Shown: positions 8,908-17,616 of the stretch, one piece after another | Position numbering within the stretch: the first letter of the stretch is position 1 | Layout of the letters: each line of letters begins with the position of its first letter | NCBI GenBank assembly: GCA_019112875.1 | Contig: DXIO01000036.1 | Span: forward strand, 24,960 to 88,959 | Length of the DNA stretch: 64,000 nt | Reading direction: 5' to 3' | Source of the DNA: Candidatus Aquabacterium excrementipullorum | Lineage (GTDB): Bacteria; Pseudomonadota; Gammaproteobacteria; Burkholderiales; Burkholderiaceae_C | The notes under the pieces: model-generated | Seen by the model: the letters and a program-made list of their open reading frames with translations, nothing else | What the model was told of the DNA's origin: nothing | The model's database searches: none | Program-made: the position numbers and the translations under genes

Positions 8908-9750
8908 ATGGATGTGATCTCGCTGACGCCCTGGGTGCAGGCCGTGATCGACCATCAGTTGCCGCTGGTGGTGGCGCTGATCGTGCTGGAGATGGCCTGC
9001 TCTGCCTGGCGGCGACGTGCGACCCACACGGTGCGCGTCACCCTGTCCAATGCCGCGCTGGCGCTGCTGCATTTCGCGGCCTATGTGCTGACCACGGTGG
9101 GCATTGCGCTGCCTGTGCTGACGGCCACGCGCGAGGCCTTCGGGGTGTTCGATCTGCCTGCCGACGGCCTGCTGACCTGGTTGCTGTGCCTGCTCGGCAC
9201 CGATTTCTGCGCCTACTGGTTGCACCGCACCCAGCACCACGTGCGCTGGTTCTGGGTGGGCCACAGCGTGCATCACACGGCGCCCGAGTTCAACCTCACG
9301 GTCGGCCCTCGGCTGGGCCTGCTGGACACGCTGGACCGCATCCCGTTCTTCCTGCCGCTGGCGCTGCTGGGCTTTCATGCCGAGATGATTGTGCTGTGCT
9401 ACGCGCTGATCGAGTTGTGGTCGTTCTGGACGCACACCTCCTGGATTCCGCGCCTGCGCTGGCTGCCCTGGTTCGAATGGCTGTTCAACACACCGGCCAA
9501 CCACCGCTTGCACCACGGCCGCAACGCGGTCTACCTGGATCGCAACTTTGGCGAGTTCACCATGCTGTGGGACCACCTCTTCGGAACCTATGTGCGGCAC
9601 AGCGAGCCCGTGGACTATGGCGCTACCGTCATGCCGCCCCGCCAGGATCCCTGGACGGCCAACATGTTCGAGCTCAAGCGGCTGTGGGCCGACATGCGCG
9701 CGGCACCCAGCTGGCCGGTGGCCTTGACCTTGCCCTGGCGTGGTTTTTGA
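8908..9750 (+). CDS. Fatty acid hydroxylase/sterol desaturase family membrane protein
   Basis: 280-residue integral membrane diiron oxygenase family protein. The histidine boxes are HRTQH (106-110), HSVHH (119-123) and NHRLHH (198-203), with a further H176. About four hydrophobic segments flank the boxes, as in the family. Members hydroxylate or desaturate lipids such as fatty acids, sterols, carotenoids or hopanoids; the substrate here cannot be read from sequence. The start is one base after the TfoX-like gene's stop, suggesting translational coupling. The function of that pairing is unknown. Confidence 0.88.
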   Translation: MDVISLTPWVQAVIDHQLPLVVALIVLEMACSAWRRRATHTVRVTLSNAALALLHFAAYVLTTVGIALPVLTATREAFGVFDLPADGLLTWLLCLLGTDFCAYWLHRTQHHVRWFWVGHSVHHTAPEFNLTVGPRLGLLDTLDRIPFFLPLALLGFHAEMIVLCYALIELWSFWTHTSWIPRLRWLPWFEWLFNTPANHRLHHGRNAVYLDRNFGEFTMLWDHLFGTYVRHSEPVDYGATVMPPRQDPWTANMFELKRLWADMRAAPSWPVALTLPWRGF

Positions 9751-9846
9751 CCTGGCCTCGCCCATGCGCGGCGGGCGGCGGCCTCAAAGGTGTGTTTGTG
9801 GCCTAAAATGGAGAGTTCTGATCATTCACCCTGTACCGGAGCCATC

Positions 9847-10014
9847 ATGGGCAACAAAATCGTCACCGAAGCTGACCGCCTCGCCACCCCCCGTCCTGCC
9901 GCTCCCAAGGGCGTGACCTTCACCCGTGGCAACGGCCAGAAGCGCAGCCTGGAGCGCGGCTCGCACACCCGCAGCAAGAAGAACGCCGGCAAGCGCTGCC
10001 ACAAGGGCGGCTGA
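9847..10014 (+). CDS. Small basic protein, function unknown
   Basis: 55 residues, strongly basic C-terminal half (SLERGSHTRSKKNAGKRCHKGG), no hydrophobic segment and a single Cys. GGAG lies six bases before the ATG at 9847. The frame can be extended upstream to a GTG at 9790, but that leader is unconvincing. A TAAAAT at about 9804 could be a promoter -10 element. The strong ribosome site, the codon bias toward C/G third positions and the clean position between two genes argue that it is real. The basic tail suggests nucleic acid binding, which is only a guess. Confidence 0.7.
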   Translation: MGNKIVTEADRLATPRPAAPKGVTFTRGNGQKRSLERGSHTRSKKNAGKRCHKGG

Positions 10015-10047
10015 TCGGCTCTGCCGATCGAATCCTGCGCATCGTCC

Positions 10048-11736
10048 ATGCTGAGAATCACTGAACTGCGGTTGCCGCTGGACCATGCGCAAGATGCCCT
10101 GAGACCAGCCATCGTGGCCCGCCTGGGCCTGAAGGCTGGCTCTGACCTCAAGGACTTCACGGTTTTCAAGCGCAGCTACGACGCGCGCAAGAAATCCGCC
10201 ATCGTCCTGATCTACACGGTGGACTGCGAACTGGCTGATTCGGCTTCGCAGGCCCGCCTGCTGGACGCCTTCAAGGGCGATCCGCACATCCGGCCCACGC
10301 CGGACACCCGCTATCACTTCATCGGCCATGCATCGGCCGATGGCAGCGCGGCACAAACACCTCGCCCCGTCATCGTCGGCTTCGGGCCTTGTGGCCTGTT
10401 CGTCGCCTTGATCCTCGCGCAGATGGGCCTGCGTCCGATCGTGCTCGAGCGTGGCAAGGAAGTGCGCCAGCGCACCAAGGACACCTGGGGCCTGTGGCGC
10501 CAGAGCGAGCTCAATCCCGAATCGAACGTGCAGTTCGGCGAGGGCGGCGCGGGCACCTTCTCCGACGGCAAGCTCTGGAGCCAGATCAGCGACCCGCGCC
10601 ACCTCACGCGCAAGGTGCTGACCGAGTTCGTCAAGGCTGGCGCGCCCGAAGAGATCCTCTACGTCAGCAAGCCCCACATCGGCACCTTCCGCCTGGTCAG
10701 CATGATCGAGAAGATGCGTGCCGAGATCGAATCGCTGGGCGGCGAGATCCGCTTCCAGCAGCGCGTCACCGGCCTGCAGATCGAAAAAGGGCATGTGCGT
10801 GGCGTCACCCTGGCCAGCGGCGAGCAGATTCGCGCCGACCACGTCGTGCTGGCGCTGGGCCACAGCGCGCGCGACACCTTCAGGATGCTGCACGAGCAAG
10901 GCGTGCACATGGAGGCCAAGCCCTTCTCGATCGGCTACCGCATCGAGCACCCGCAGGGTGTGATCGACCGCGCACGCTTCGGGCCCAACGCGGGCAACGA
11001 GATCCTCGGCGCGGCCGACTACAAGCTGGTGCACCACGCCCGCAATGGCCGCTCGGTCTACAGCTTCTGCATGTGCCCGGGCGGCACGGTGGTGGCCGCC
11101 ACCTCCGAGCCCGAGCGCGTGGTCACCAACGGCATGAGCCAGTACTCGCGCAACGAGCGCAACGCCAACGCCGGCATCGTGGTGGGCATCTCGCCGCAAG
11201 ACTATCGGCAAGATGGGTTGAGCGACGGCCCCGTGAACCCGCTGGACGGCATGGCCTTCCAGCGCATCTGGGAGTCGCGCGCCTACGAACTGGGCGGTGG
11301 CAGCTACATCGCGCCAGGCCAACTGGTGGGCGATTTCATCAAGGGTCAGCGCAGCACCGCCCTGGGCGATGTGATGCCGTCCTACAAGCCGGGCGTGCTG
11401 ATGACGGACCTGGCCCAGAAGGGCCGCGGCAGCCTGCCCGACTACGCGCTGGCCGCGATCCGTGAAGCGCTGCCCGCGTTCGAGAAGCAGATCAAGGGCT
11501 TCTCGATGGCCGACGCTGTTCTCACGGGCGTCGAAACGCGCACCTCGTCGCCGCTGCGCATCACGCGCGGCCGCGATTACCAGAGCCTCAACGTCAAGGG
11601 GCTGTACCCGGCGGGTGAGGGGGCTGGCTACGCTGGCGGCATCATGTCGGCTGGCGTCGATGGCATCGAGGTGGCCGAGGCGGTTGGCGCCTCGATCCTG
11701 GGCGTCAAGGCGCCTGGCATCAAAGACCTGGCCTGA
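10048..11736 (+). CDS. FAD-dependent dehydrogenase of COG2509 type
   Basis: 562-residue flavoprotein of unknown substrate. An N-terminal domain of about 100 residues (opening LRITELRLPLDH) precedes the Rossmann fold, whose dinucleotide motif is VIVGFGPCGLF (108-118). A long central insert has NVQFGEGGAGTFSDGKLW and SFCMCPGGTVVAATSEP, both hallmarks of this uncharacterised group. The C-terminal FAD closure is GLYPAGEGAGYAGGIMSAGVDGIE. Full length, no defects. Proteins of this kind are widespread and conserved but have no agreed reaction. It converges on mfd with only six bases between stops. Confidence 0.88.
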   Translation: MLRITELRLPLDHAQDALRPAIVARLGLKAGSDLKDFTVFKRSYDARKKSAIVLIYTVDCELADSASQARLLDAFKGDPHIRPTPDTRYHFIGHASADGSAAQTPRPVIVGFGPCGLFVALILAQMGLRPIVLERGKEVRQRTKDTWGLWRQSELNPESNVQFGEGGAGTFSDGKLWSQISDPRHLTRKVLTEFVKAGAPEEILYVSKPHIGTFRLVSMIEKMRAEIESLGGEIRFQQRVTGLQIEKGHVRGVTLASGEQIRADHVVLALGHSARDTFRMLHEQGVHMEAKPFSIGYRIEHPQGVIDRARFGPNAGNEILGAADYKLVHHARNGRSVYSFCMCPGGTVVAATSEPERVVTNGMSQYSRNERNANAGIVVGISPQDYRQDGLSDGPVNPLDGMAFQRIWESRAYELGGGSYIAPGQLVGDFIKGQRSTALGDVMPSYKPGVLMTDLAQKGRGSLPDYALAAIREALPAFEKQIKGFSMADAVLTGVETRTSSPLRITRGRDYQSLNVKGLYPAGEGAGYAGGIMSAGVDGIEVAEAVGASILGVKAPGIKDLA

Positions 11737-11742
11737 TCAAAC

Positions 11743-14700
11743 CTAGGCCTTGATCGGCTGGCCCAACTGCCTAAGCAGATCCCGCACGTACTGCGCGCGG
11801 TCCTTCGGATCGCTCAGCGCCTTCTCCACGCGCAGCTTGTCGTTACCCGCCAGCTTGATCTGCTTGTTTTTCTGCACCAGCTCGATGATGCGCATGGGCT
11901 CGATCGGCGGGTTGGGTCGGAAGGTCACGTTGATGATGCCCGGCGCGGCATCGATCTTGACCACGCCGTAGGGCTTGGCCAGCACGCGCAGCTTGTGCGT
12001 GTCGAACAGGGTCTGTGCCTGCGGGGGCAGCTTGCCGAAGCGGTCGACGATCTCCTCCAGCATGGTCTCGATCTTCTCAAGTGAATCGGCCGTGGCCAGG
12101 CGCTTGTACAGGCTCAGGCGCACGTGCACGTCGCCGCAGTAGGCATCCGGCAGCAGCGCGGGCGCGTGCAGGTTGATGTCGGTGTTGCTGCCAAACATGC
12201 CCAGCGGCGAGAGCAGGTCCGGCTCCTTGCCGTTCTTCAGCGAGCGCACTGCCTCGGCCAGCATCTCGTTGTAGAGCTGGAAGCCCACCTCCATCATGTT
12301 GCCGCTCTGGTTGTCGCCCAGCACCTCGCCGGCGCCGCGGATCTCCAGGTCGTGCATGGCCAGGTAGAAGCCGCTGCCCAGCTCTTCCATGTTCTGGATG
12401 GCGTCCAGGCGCTGCTGGGCCTGCTTGGTCAGGCCTTCCACATCGGGCACCAGCAGGTAGGCATAGGCCTGGTGGTGCGAGCGCCCCACGCGGCCGCGCA
12501 ACTGGTGCAGCTGCGCCAGGCCGAACTTGTCGGCGCGCGTCATCACGATGGTGTTGGCGCTGGGCACGTCGATGCCTGTCTCGATGATGGTGGAGCACAG
12601 CAGCACGTTGTGGCGCTGGGCCACGAAGTCGCGCATCACGCGTTCCAGCTCGCGCTCGGGCATCTGCCCGTGGGCGATGGCGATGCGCGCCTCGGGCAGC
12701 AGCTCGACCAGCTTGTCGCGCCGGTTCTCGATGGTCTCGACCTCGTTGTGCAGGAAGTAGACCTGGCCGCCGCGCTTGAGCTCACGCAGCACGGCCTCGC
12801 GGATCACGCTGCTTGACTCGCTGCGCACGAAGGTCTTGATGGCCAGGCGGCGCTGCGGCGCGGTGGCGATCACGGACAGATCGCGCAGGCCTTCCATCGC
12901 CATGCCCAACGTGCGCGGGATCGGCGTGGCCGTGAGCGTGAGCACGTCGATGTCGGCGCGCATGGCCTTGATGGCCTCCTTGTGGCGCACGCCGAAACGG
13001 TGCTCCTCGTCGATGATGAGCAGACCCAGGCGCTTGAACTTGACCGAATCGCTCAGCAGCTTGTGCGTGCCGATGACGATGTCGATCGTGCCGTCTTCCA
13101 GGCCCAGCATCGCGGCCTTGATCTCCTTGGCCGATCGGAAGCGCGACATCTCGGCCACGCGCACCGGCCACTGCGAGAAGCGGTCGGAGATGTTCTGGTA
13201 GTGCTGCTCGGCCAGCAGCGTGGTGGGCGCCAGCAGTGCCACCTGCTTGCCGCCGGTCACGGCCACGAAGGCGGCGCGCAGGGCCACCTCGGTCTTGCCG
13301 AAGCCCACGTCGCCGCAGACCAGGCGGTCCATGGGGCGCGGGCTGATCATGTCCTGCACCACGGCGTGGATGGCGGCGCGCTGGTCGGCCGTTTCCTCGA
13401 AGCCGAAGCTGGCGGCAAAGGCCTCGTAATCCTGCGCGCTGAAGCGGAAGGCGAAGCCTTCGCGCGCGGCGCGGCGGGCGTACAGGTTCAGCAGTTCGGC
13501 CGCGGTGTCGCGCACCTGCTCGGCGGCCTTGCGCTTGGCCTTGTCCCATTGCGGCGAGCCCAGCTTGTGCAGGGGTGCCTCTTCGGCGCTCACGCCGGTG
13601 TAGCGGCTGATCAGGTGCAACTGCGACACGGGCACGTAGAGCGTGGCCTTGTCGGCGTATTCCAGGTGCAGGAACTCTGAAGGGCCATCGCCCAGGTCCA
13701 GGTTGATCAGGCCCTGGTAGCGGCCGATGCCGTGGTTGCTGTGCACCACCGGGTCGCCCACGTTCAGCTCGGACAGGTCCTTGATCAGCGAATCGACATC
13801 GGTGGTCTGCTCGGCTTTCTTGCGGCGGCGCGTGGTCGGGCTGGCGTCGAACAGCTCGGTCTCTGTGATGAACTGCAGGCCATTGTCCGGCTCGGCCGCT
13901 TCCTGCCAGATGAAGCCGCCGGCCAGCGGGGCCACCACCATCGCGCGGGCATGGTCGCTGGCGGCAAAGGCCTGCAGCGAATCCACCGAGGGCAGGTCGA
14001 TGCCGTGGTCGCGCAGCAGCTCCAGCAGGCTTTCGCGGCGGCCGCCGCTCTCGGCCACCACCAGCACGCGCTGGCGGGCGTTCTTCACGTGGGCCTGCAG
14101 CTTGCGCAGGGGCTCCTGCGCGCCGCGTTCGGTCGACAGGTCCGGCAGCGGGCGGGCCCAGTCCACCGGTTCGCTGCCGCGCACGGCCAGTTGCGCGTGC
14201 GCGTTGGCCAGCGTGAAGAAATCTTCGGGCTTGAGGTAGATGTCCTCGGGCGGCAGGATGGGCCGTTCCGGGTCGTGCTGCAGGAAGCGGTGGCGCTCGC
14301 GTGTCTCCGTCCAGAACCGGCGCAGGGCCTCGTCGATGTCGCCGTGCAGCACCAGGGCCGTGCTGGCGCCCAAGTGCGTGAACAGTGTCGAGGTCTCGTC
14401 GAAGAACAGTGGCAGGTAGTACTCGATGCCGGCCGTGGCCACGCCGTTGCCGATGTCCTTGTAGATGCGCGACTTGGTGGGGTCGCCCTCGATGCGCTCG
14501 CGCCAACGGTTGCGGAAGGCGCCGCGTGCCGCATCGTCCATCGGGAACTCGCGGCCGGGCAGCAGGCGCACCTCGGGCACGGGGTACAGGCTGCGCTGGC
14601 TGTCGGGATCGAAGGTGCGGATGGAATCGACCTCGTCGCCGAACAGGTCCACGCGGTAGGGCACGAGCGAGCCCATCGGGAACAGGTCGATCAGGCCGCC

Positions 14701-15225
14701 GCGCACGGCGTATTCACCCGGCGACACCACTTGGCTCACGTGCGTGTAGCCGGCCAGCGTGAGCTGTGATTTCAGCGCGGCTTCATCGAGCTTTTGCTTC
14801 TGCTTGAAATGGAAGGTGTAGGCCGCCAGGAAGGAGGGCGGCGCCATGCGCGTGAGCGCCGTGGTGGCGGGCAGCAGCACCACGTCCACGCCGGTGTCGC
14901 CCTCGCCTTTCACGCCCTGCTGCACGCGCCACAGGGTGGCCAGGCGCTCCGAGATCAGATCCTGGTGCGGCGAGAAAGTGTCGTAGGGCAATGTTTCCCA
15001 ATCCGGGAACACCGCACGGCCCAGTTCGGGCGCGAAAAAGCCGATCTCGTCGATCAGGCGCTGTGCATCCGCCGGGTCGGCCGTGATGATGGCGGTGAGC
15101 TGCCCTTGCGCCTTGCGCGCCCGTGCGAACTGCGCCAGCAGCAAGGCATCGGCCGAGCCGAGCGGGCGGGGCACGGTGTAGCGTTTGCCGGGGGCGATGG
15201 AAGGCAGGGGCAGGGCAGGCAGCAT
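11743..15225 (-). CDS. mfd: Transcription-repair coupling factor Mfd
   Basis: 1160 residues, standard length. Mfd is the ATP-driven translocase that removes RNA polymerase stalled at DNA lesions and recruits UvrA. In order: UvrB-like module with FPDWETLPYDTFSPH (about residues 75-90), the RNA polymerase-interacting domain (DPVVHSNHGIGRYQGL, about 490-510), then the RecG-like motor with Walker A GDVGFGKTEVA (about 640) and DEEH box (about 740), TATPIPRTL, and the C-terminal autoinhibitory D7 domain. The start ATG at 15225 gives the normal MLPALPLP N terminus. Ends head-to-head six bases from the flavoprotein gene with no obvious terminator hairpin between them. Confidence 0.97.
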   Translation of the reverse strand: MLPALPLPSIAPGKRYTVPRPLGSADALLLAQFARARKAQGQLTAIITADPADAQRLIDEIGFFAPELGRAVFPDWETLPYDTFSPHQDLISERLATLWRVQQGVKGEGDTGVDVVLLPATTALTRMAPPSFLAAYTFHFKQKQKLDEAALKSQLTLAGYTHVSQVVSPGEYAVRGGLIDLFPMGSLVPYRVDLFGDEVDSIRTFDPDSQRSLYPVPEVRLLPGREFPMDDAARGAFRNRWRERIEGDPTKSRIYKDIGNGVATAGIEYYLPLFFDETSTLFTHLGASTALVLHGDIDEALRRFWTETRERHRFLQHDPERPILPPEDIYLKPEDFFTLANAHAQLAVRGSEPVDWARPLPDLSTERGAQEPLRKLQAHVKNARQRVLVVAESGGRRESLLELLRDHGIDLPSVDSLQAFAASDHARAMVVAPLAGGFIWQEAAEPDNGLQFITETELFDASPTTRRRKKAEQTTDVDSLIKDLSELNVGDPVVHSNHGIGRYQGLINLDLGDGPSEFLHLEYADKATLYVPVSQLHLISRYTGVSAEEAPLHKLGSPQWDKAKRKAAEQVRDTAAELLNLYARRAAREGFAFRFSAQDYEAFAASFGFEETADQRAAIHAVVQDMISPRPMDRLVCGDVGFGKTEVALRAAFVAVTGGKQVALLAPTTLLAEQHYQNISDRFSQWPVRVAEMSRFRSAKEIKAAMLGLEDGTIDIVIGTHKLLSDSVKFKRLGLLIIDEEHRFGVRHKEAIKAMRADIDVLTLTATPIPRTLGMAMEGLRDLSVIATAPQRRLAIKTFVRSESSSVIREAVLRELKRGGQVYFLHNEVETIENRRDKLVELLPEARIAIAHGQMPERELERVMRDFVAQRHNVLLCSTIIETGIDVPSANTIVMTRADKFGLAQLHQLRGRVGRSHHQAYAYLLVPDVEGLTKQAQQRLDAIQNMEELGSGFYLAMHDLEIRGAGEVLGDNQSGNMMEVGFQLYNEMLAEAVRSLKNGKEPDLLSPLGMFGSNTDINLHAPALLPDAYCGDVHVRLSLYKRLATADSLEKIETMLEEIVDRFGKLPPQAQTLFDTHKLRVLAKPYGVVKIDAAPGIINVTFRPNPPIEPMRIIELVQKNKQIKLAGNDKLRVEKALSDPKDRAQYVRDLLRQLGQPIKA

Positions 15226-15311
15226 GGTCCGGAAATGACAAAGCGCCCGAACACGGGGTGTGCGGGCGTTGAAGGGATCAGCCAGGGATTCTAGAGCGCG
15301 GTGGCCGGCGG

Positions 15312-15510
15312 CTATGCGTTGCCTGGTTCAACCACTTTGCAGGCCCAGGTGCTGCTGACCCATTCCAGCAGCGCACGGGCCTGCGGGAAAACTTCCTCCC
15401 CCGCGAACAGGTTGGTGTAAAGGGTCGCGGGGCGCACTTCGAACAGCAGGACATACGGGTACTGCTTGGGCGCCTTGGGATCAAAGGCGTGAGGCAGTGC
15501 TGTTCTTCAT
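15312..15510 (-). CDS. Small protein read across a +1 frameshift at CUU-UGA (or frameshifted pseudogene)
   Basis: From ATG 15510 (ribosome site AAGGAAGAG five bases upstream) nine codons, MKNSTASRL, run into TGA at 15483-15481. Slipping +1 on CTT-T resumes in a frame with 56 good codons: DPKAPKQYPYVLLFEVRPAT at the start and WVSSTWACKVVEPGNA at the end, stopping at TAG 15314-15312. The 65-residue product looks protein-like, and the downstream frame has no usable start of its own. CUU-UGA is the slip sequence known from prfB, but no SD-like element is positioned just before it here. Either a recoded gene, a one-base indel pseudogene, or an assembly error in the TTT run. Function unknown. Confidence 0.5.
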
Positions 15511-15593
15511 CGGCGCTCTTCCTTGCAAAGTCGGTTCATCTTCGGGTCGCGCATCATGGCCATGAAAGAAGTTGGGGCAGCGACAATAGCCGC

Positions 15594-16352
15594 ATGTCCA
15601 TGTCTTTCCAATCCCCTGATTTCAAGGCACGTTGTTTTGCCGTCGTGCCTTGCGCGGGCATCGGCGAGCGGGCCGGGGTGGGCGGCCCCAAGCAGTACCA
15701 CCCCGTGGCCGGCACGGCCATGGTGGCCCACACGCTGGCTGCCTTGGCTGCGGTGCCCAGGCTGGACGCCACCCTGGTGGTGCTCTCGCCGCAGGACACC
15801 CAATTCGAGCAGCATGCCCCCGGTTTCGAGGGCGAGCGCGGCTGGGTGGCCCGCGTAGGCGGCGCCTCACGTGCCGAAAGCGTCGCTAACGGCCTGGATG
15901 AACTGCTGGCACGCGGCGCGCAGCCCCACGATTGGGTGCTGGTGCATGACGCCGCCCGGTGCCTGCTGCGGCCCGAGTGGGTCGAGCGCCTGATCAAGGC
16001 CTGTGAGGACGACGAGGTCGGCGGCCTGCTGGCCTTGCCGCTGGCCGACACGCTCAAGGCGGCCACACCGGGTCATGAAGGAGAGCCCCGGGCAGCCAAC
16101 ACGGTGGACCGCGCGGCGAAATGGGCTGCCCAGACTCCGCAAATGTTCCGCCTGGGCCTGCTGCGCCCCGCGCTGGTCGGCGCCTTGAGCGACCCCGATC
16201 TGGCGGCTCGCATCACCGACGAAGCCAGCGCCATCGAGGCGCTGGGCCATCAGCCCCGGCTGGTGCCGGGCGATTTTGAGAACTTCAAGCTCACTTGGCC
16301 GGGCGATTTCGCCTTGGCGGCGCGTCTGCTGGCGACGGTGTCTCCGGCTTGA
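15594..16352 (+). CDS. ispD: 2-C-methyl-D-erythritol 4-phosphate cytidylyltransferase IspD
   Basis: Third step of the MEP isoprenoid pathway: CTP plus methylerythritol 4-phosphate to CDP-ME. 252 residues from ATG 15594 (a second ATG lies two codons on). The nucleotide-binding start motif is AVVPCAGIGERAG with PKQY (16-35), the substrate loop is VHDAARCLL (117-125), and the C terminus has ITDEASAIE then GDFENFKLTWPGD. Its usual operon partner ispF is 2.7 kb downstream, with three minus-strand genes between. The 3' end overlaps the zeta-like toxin gene by 62 bases in antisense orientation. Confidence 0.95.
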   Translation: MSMSFQSPDFKARCFAVVPCAGIGERAGVGGPKQYHPVAGTAMVAHTLAALAAVPRLDATLVVLSPQDTQFEQHAPGFEGERGWVARVGGASRAESVANGLDELLARGAQPHDWVLVHDAARCLLRPEWVERLIKACEDDEVGGLLALPLADTLKAATPGHEGEPRAANTVDRAAKWAAQTPQMFRLGLLRPALVGALSDPDLAARITDEASAIEALGHQPRLVPGDFENFKLTWPGDFALAARLLATVSPA

Positions 16353-17145
16353 CCGGCGCCAAGGCGGCGCGCCTGGGGCGCTCCGCCTTGTCCTTTTCCT
16401 TGACGACTGACTTGCTGCCTGCGCTGGCCTTGCCAGGCGAAGCAGCCTCGCCCTCGGCACGACCCGTGTCAGCGGCTGAGGCAGAAGCTTTCAGCGCGGC
16501 CATCACGACCGGCTTGGCCCACTCGGGCGTGGCCGCCAGGGCCGTCGCATCCTGCGGTTGCTTGACCACGCCGCGGCCATCCTTGCCGCGCTGCCAATGC
16601 AGCAGCAGTTGCGGCTTGGGCGGCACGCCCTTGTGCGGATCGGCCTCGGCCGTGTTGTCGTACACCCGCAGCTCGGTCAGCACCGGCAGCAACTGGATCA
16701 GCTGCAGGCGGCTCTGGTCGAAGCGGCGGCGGATGTCGGCCTCTGGGATGTCGTGGCCGCCCTTGCGCACGCGGGCCTTCACCCGCGCCAGGTGGTGTTC
16801 CGGGCTGGCCAGTCCCACATACCACACGCGCACCTCGAAGCCCTGGCGTGCGGCCTCTTCCAGCAGCTTGGCGAAGCTCTTGCCGCCCAGCGTGGTCTCG
16901 AAGTTGTAGTCCATCCCCTTGGCGATGGCGTGCTGCAGCAGGCGCTTGCCCTCGTGCCAGGCGGCGCTGTTGGCCTGTGTGGCGCTCAGGTGGGGCTGGG
17001 CACGCCGGATGGCGGCGGCGGCTTCGTCGGGGTTGAAGTACTGGGCCCCACGCGCCCGGATGGTGGCGCCCCCGACACTGCTCTTGCCGGCGCCGTTGGT
17101 ACCGGCCAGGACAAAAAGGCGAGGGGTGTGGTCGGTGGTGGCCAC
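16291..17145 (-). CDS. Zeta-toxin-like P-loop kinase
   Basis: 284 residues. P-loop protein of the zeta toxin/AAA family: Walker A GTNGAGKSS (15-23), FNPDEAA with D40, the family's NFETTLGG (81-88), and Arg-rich RVKARVRKGGHDIP (121-134), followed by RRRFDQS. True zeta toxins phosphorylate UDP-N-acetylglucosamine and block wall synthesis; whether this one does is untested. Residues past about 205 form a low-complexity Ala/Lys/Pro/Glu tail not seen in classical zeta toxins; its last ~20 codons lie antisense to ispD. A Phd-type antitoxin gene lies 99 bases upstream on the same strand, which supports a toxin-antitoxin call. Confidence 0.78.
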   Translation of the reverse strand: MATTDHTPRLFVLAGTNGAGKSSVGGATIRARGAQYFNPDEAAAAIRRAQPHLSATQANSAAWHEGKRLLQHAIAKGMDYNFETTLGGKSFAKLLEEAARQGFEVRVWYVGLASPEHHLARVKARVRKGGHDIPEADIRRRFDQSRLQLIQLLPVLTELRVYDNTAEADPHKGVPPKPQLLLHWQRGKDGRGVVKQPQDATALAATPEWAKPVVMAALKASASAADTGRAEGEAASPGKASAGSKSVVKEKDKAERPRRAALAPVKPETPSPADAPPRRNRPAK

Positions 17146-17179
17146 GGTGGATGTCTCTCTCGTTTTATGAACAGGTTCA

Positions 17180-17231
17180 GGCGCACCGAAGGGTGCGCCG
17201 TTCCATCAGGATTCTGACGCCAACCGGCGTC
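17180..17231. other. Two tandem hairpins between antitoxin and toxin genes
   Basis: In the 99-base gap are two perfect inverted repeats: GGCGCACC-GAAG-GGTGCGCC (17180-17199, 8-bp stem) and GACGCC-AACC-GGCGTC (17216-17231, 6-bp stem). Read on the minus strand, neither is followed by a T-run, so neither is a plain intrinsic terminator. A position between antitoxin and toxin suggests they lower toxin expression by attenuation or RNA processing; this is inference. Confidence 0.6.
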
Positions 17232-17244
17232 TGCCGCGGAAGGC

Positions 17245-17589
17245 TCAGCCTTTGACGGCGGCCACGGCCGCCAGGCCCAGCTCATCGGGCGATGCGTCGA
17301 AGGCATCGAGCATCGCATCGCGGGCGGCAGGCCCCTGCATGCGCTGCAGCAGGGCGTCGAACTCGTGGCTTAGGGTGTCCAGCGGTTGCGCTTGTGCGTC
17401 CAGCAGGGCCTGGTAGGCGTCGAGCGACAGCACCACGGCGGTGGGGCGGTCACGCTTGGTGATGGCCACCACGCCCTGGCTGAAGACCGTGTCCAGCACC
17501 TTGCCGAAGCTGTTCTTGGCCTCCGTGGCTGAAAATTCAGCCACCGGCACATCTTCGCCTCGGGGATTGCGCAGGGTCAGAGCGGTCAT
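17245..17589 (-). CDS. Phd/YefM-family antitoxin
   Basis: 114 residues. The N-terminal DNA-binding Phd/YefM domain is clear: FSATEAKNSFGKVLDTVFSQ (19-38), then VAITKRDRPTAVVLSLDAYQAL (in two pieces, 41-62). The remaining ~50 residues, rich in Asp/Glu/Ala, would be the flexible toxin-neutralising part. It precedes the zeta-like toxin gene as expected for a type II pair, though classical zeta toxins are paired with epsilon rather than Phd antitoxins. A perfect 16-base palindrome overlaps its predicted promoter, fitting the autorepression usual in this family. Start ATG 17589. Confidence 0.85.
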   Translation of the reverse strand: MTALTLRNPRGEDVPVAEFSATEAKNSFGKVLDTVFSQGVVAITKRDRPTAVVLSLDAYQALLDAQAQPLDTLSHEFDALLQRMQGPAARDAMLDAFDASPDELGLAAVAAVKG

Positions 17590-17616
17590 GATGGGACATC
17601 CGTCGTCAATGTGTGG

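Noticed and set aside
15481..15486. Selenocysteine at the TGA of the small frameshifted gene
   Set aside because: In the original frame the codons after TGA do not look protein-like; the good frame is +1, so recoding by slippage or an indel fits better.
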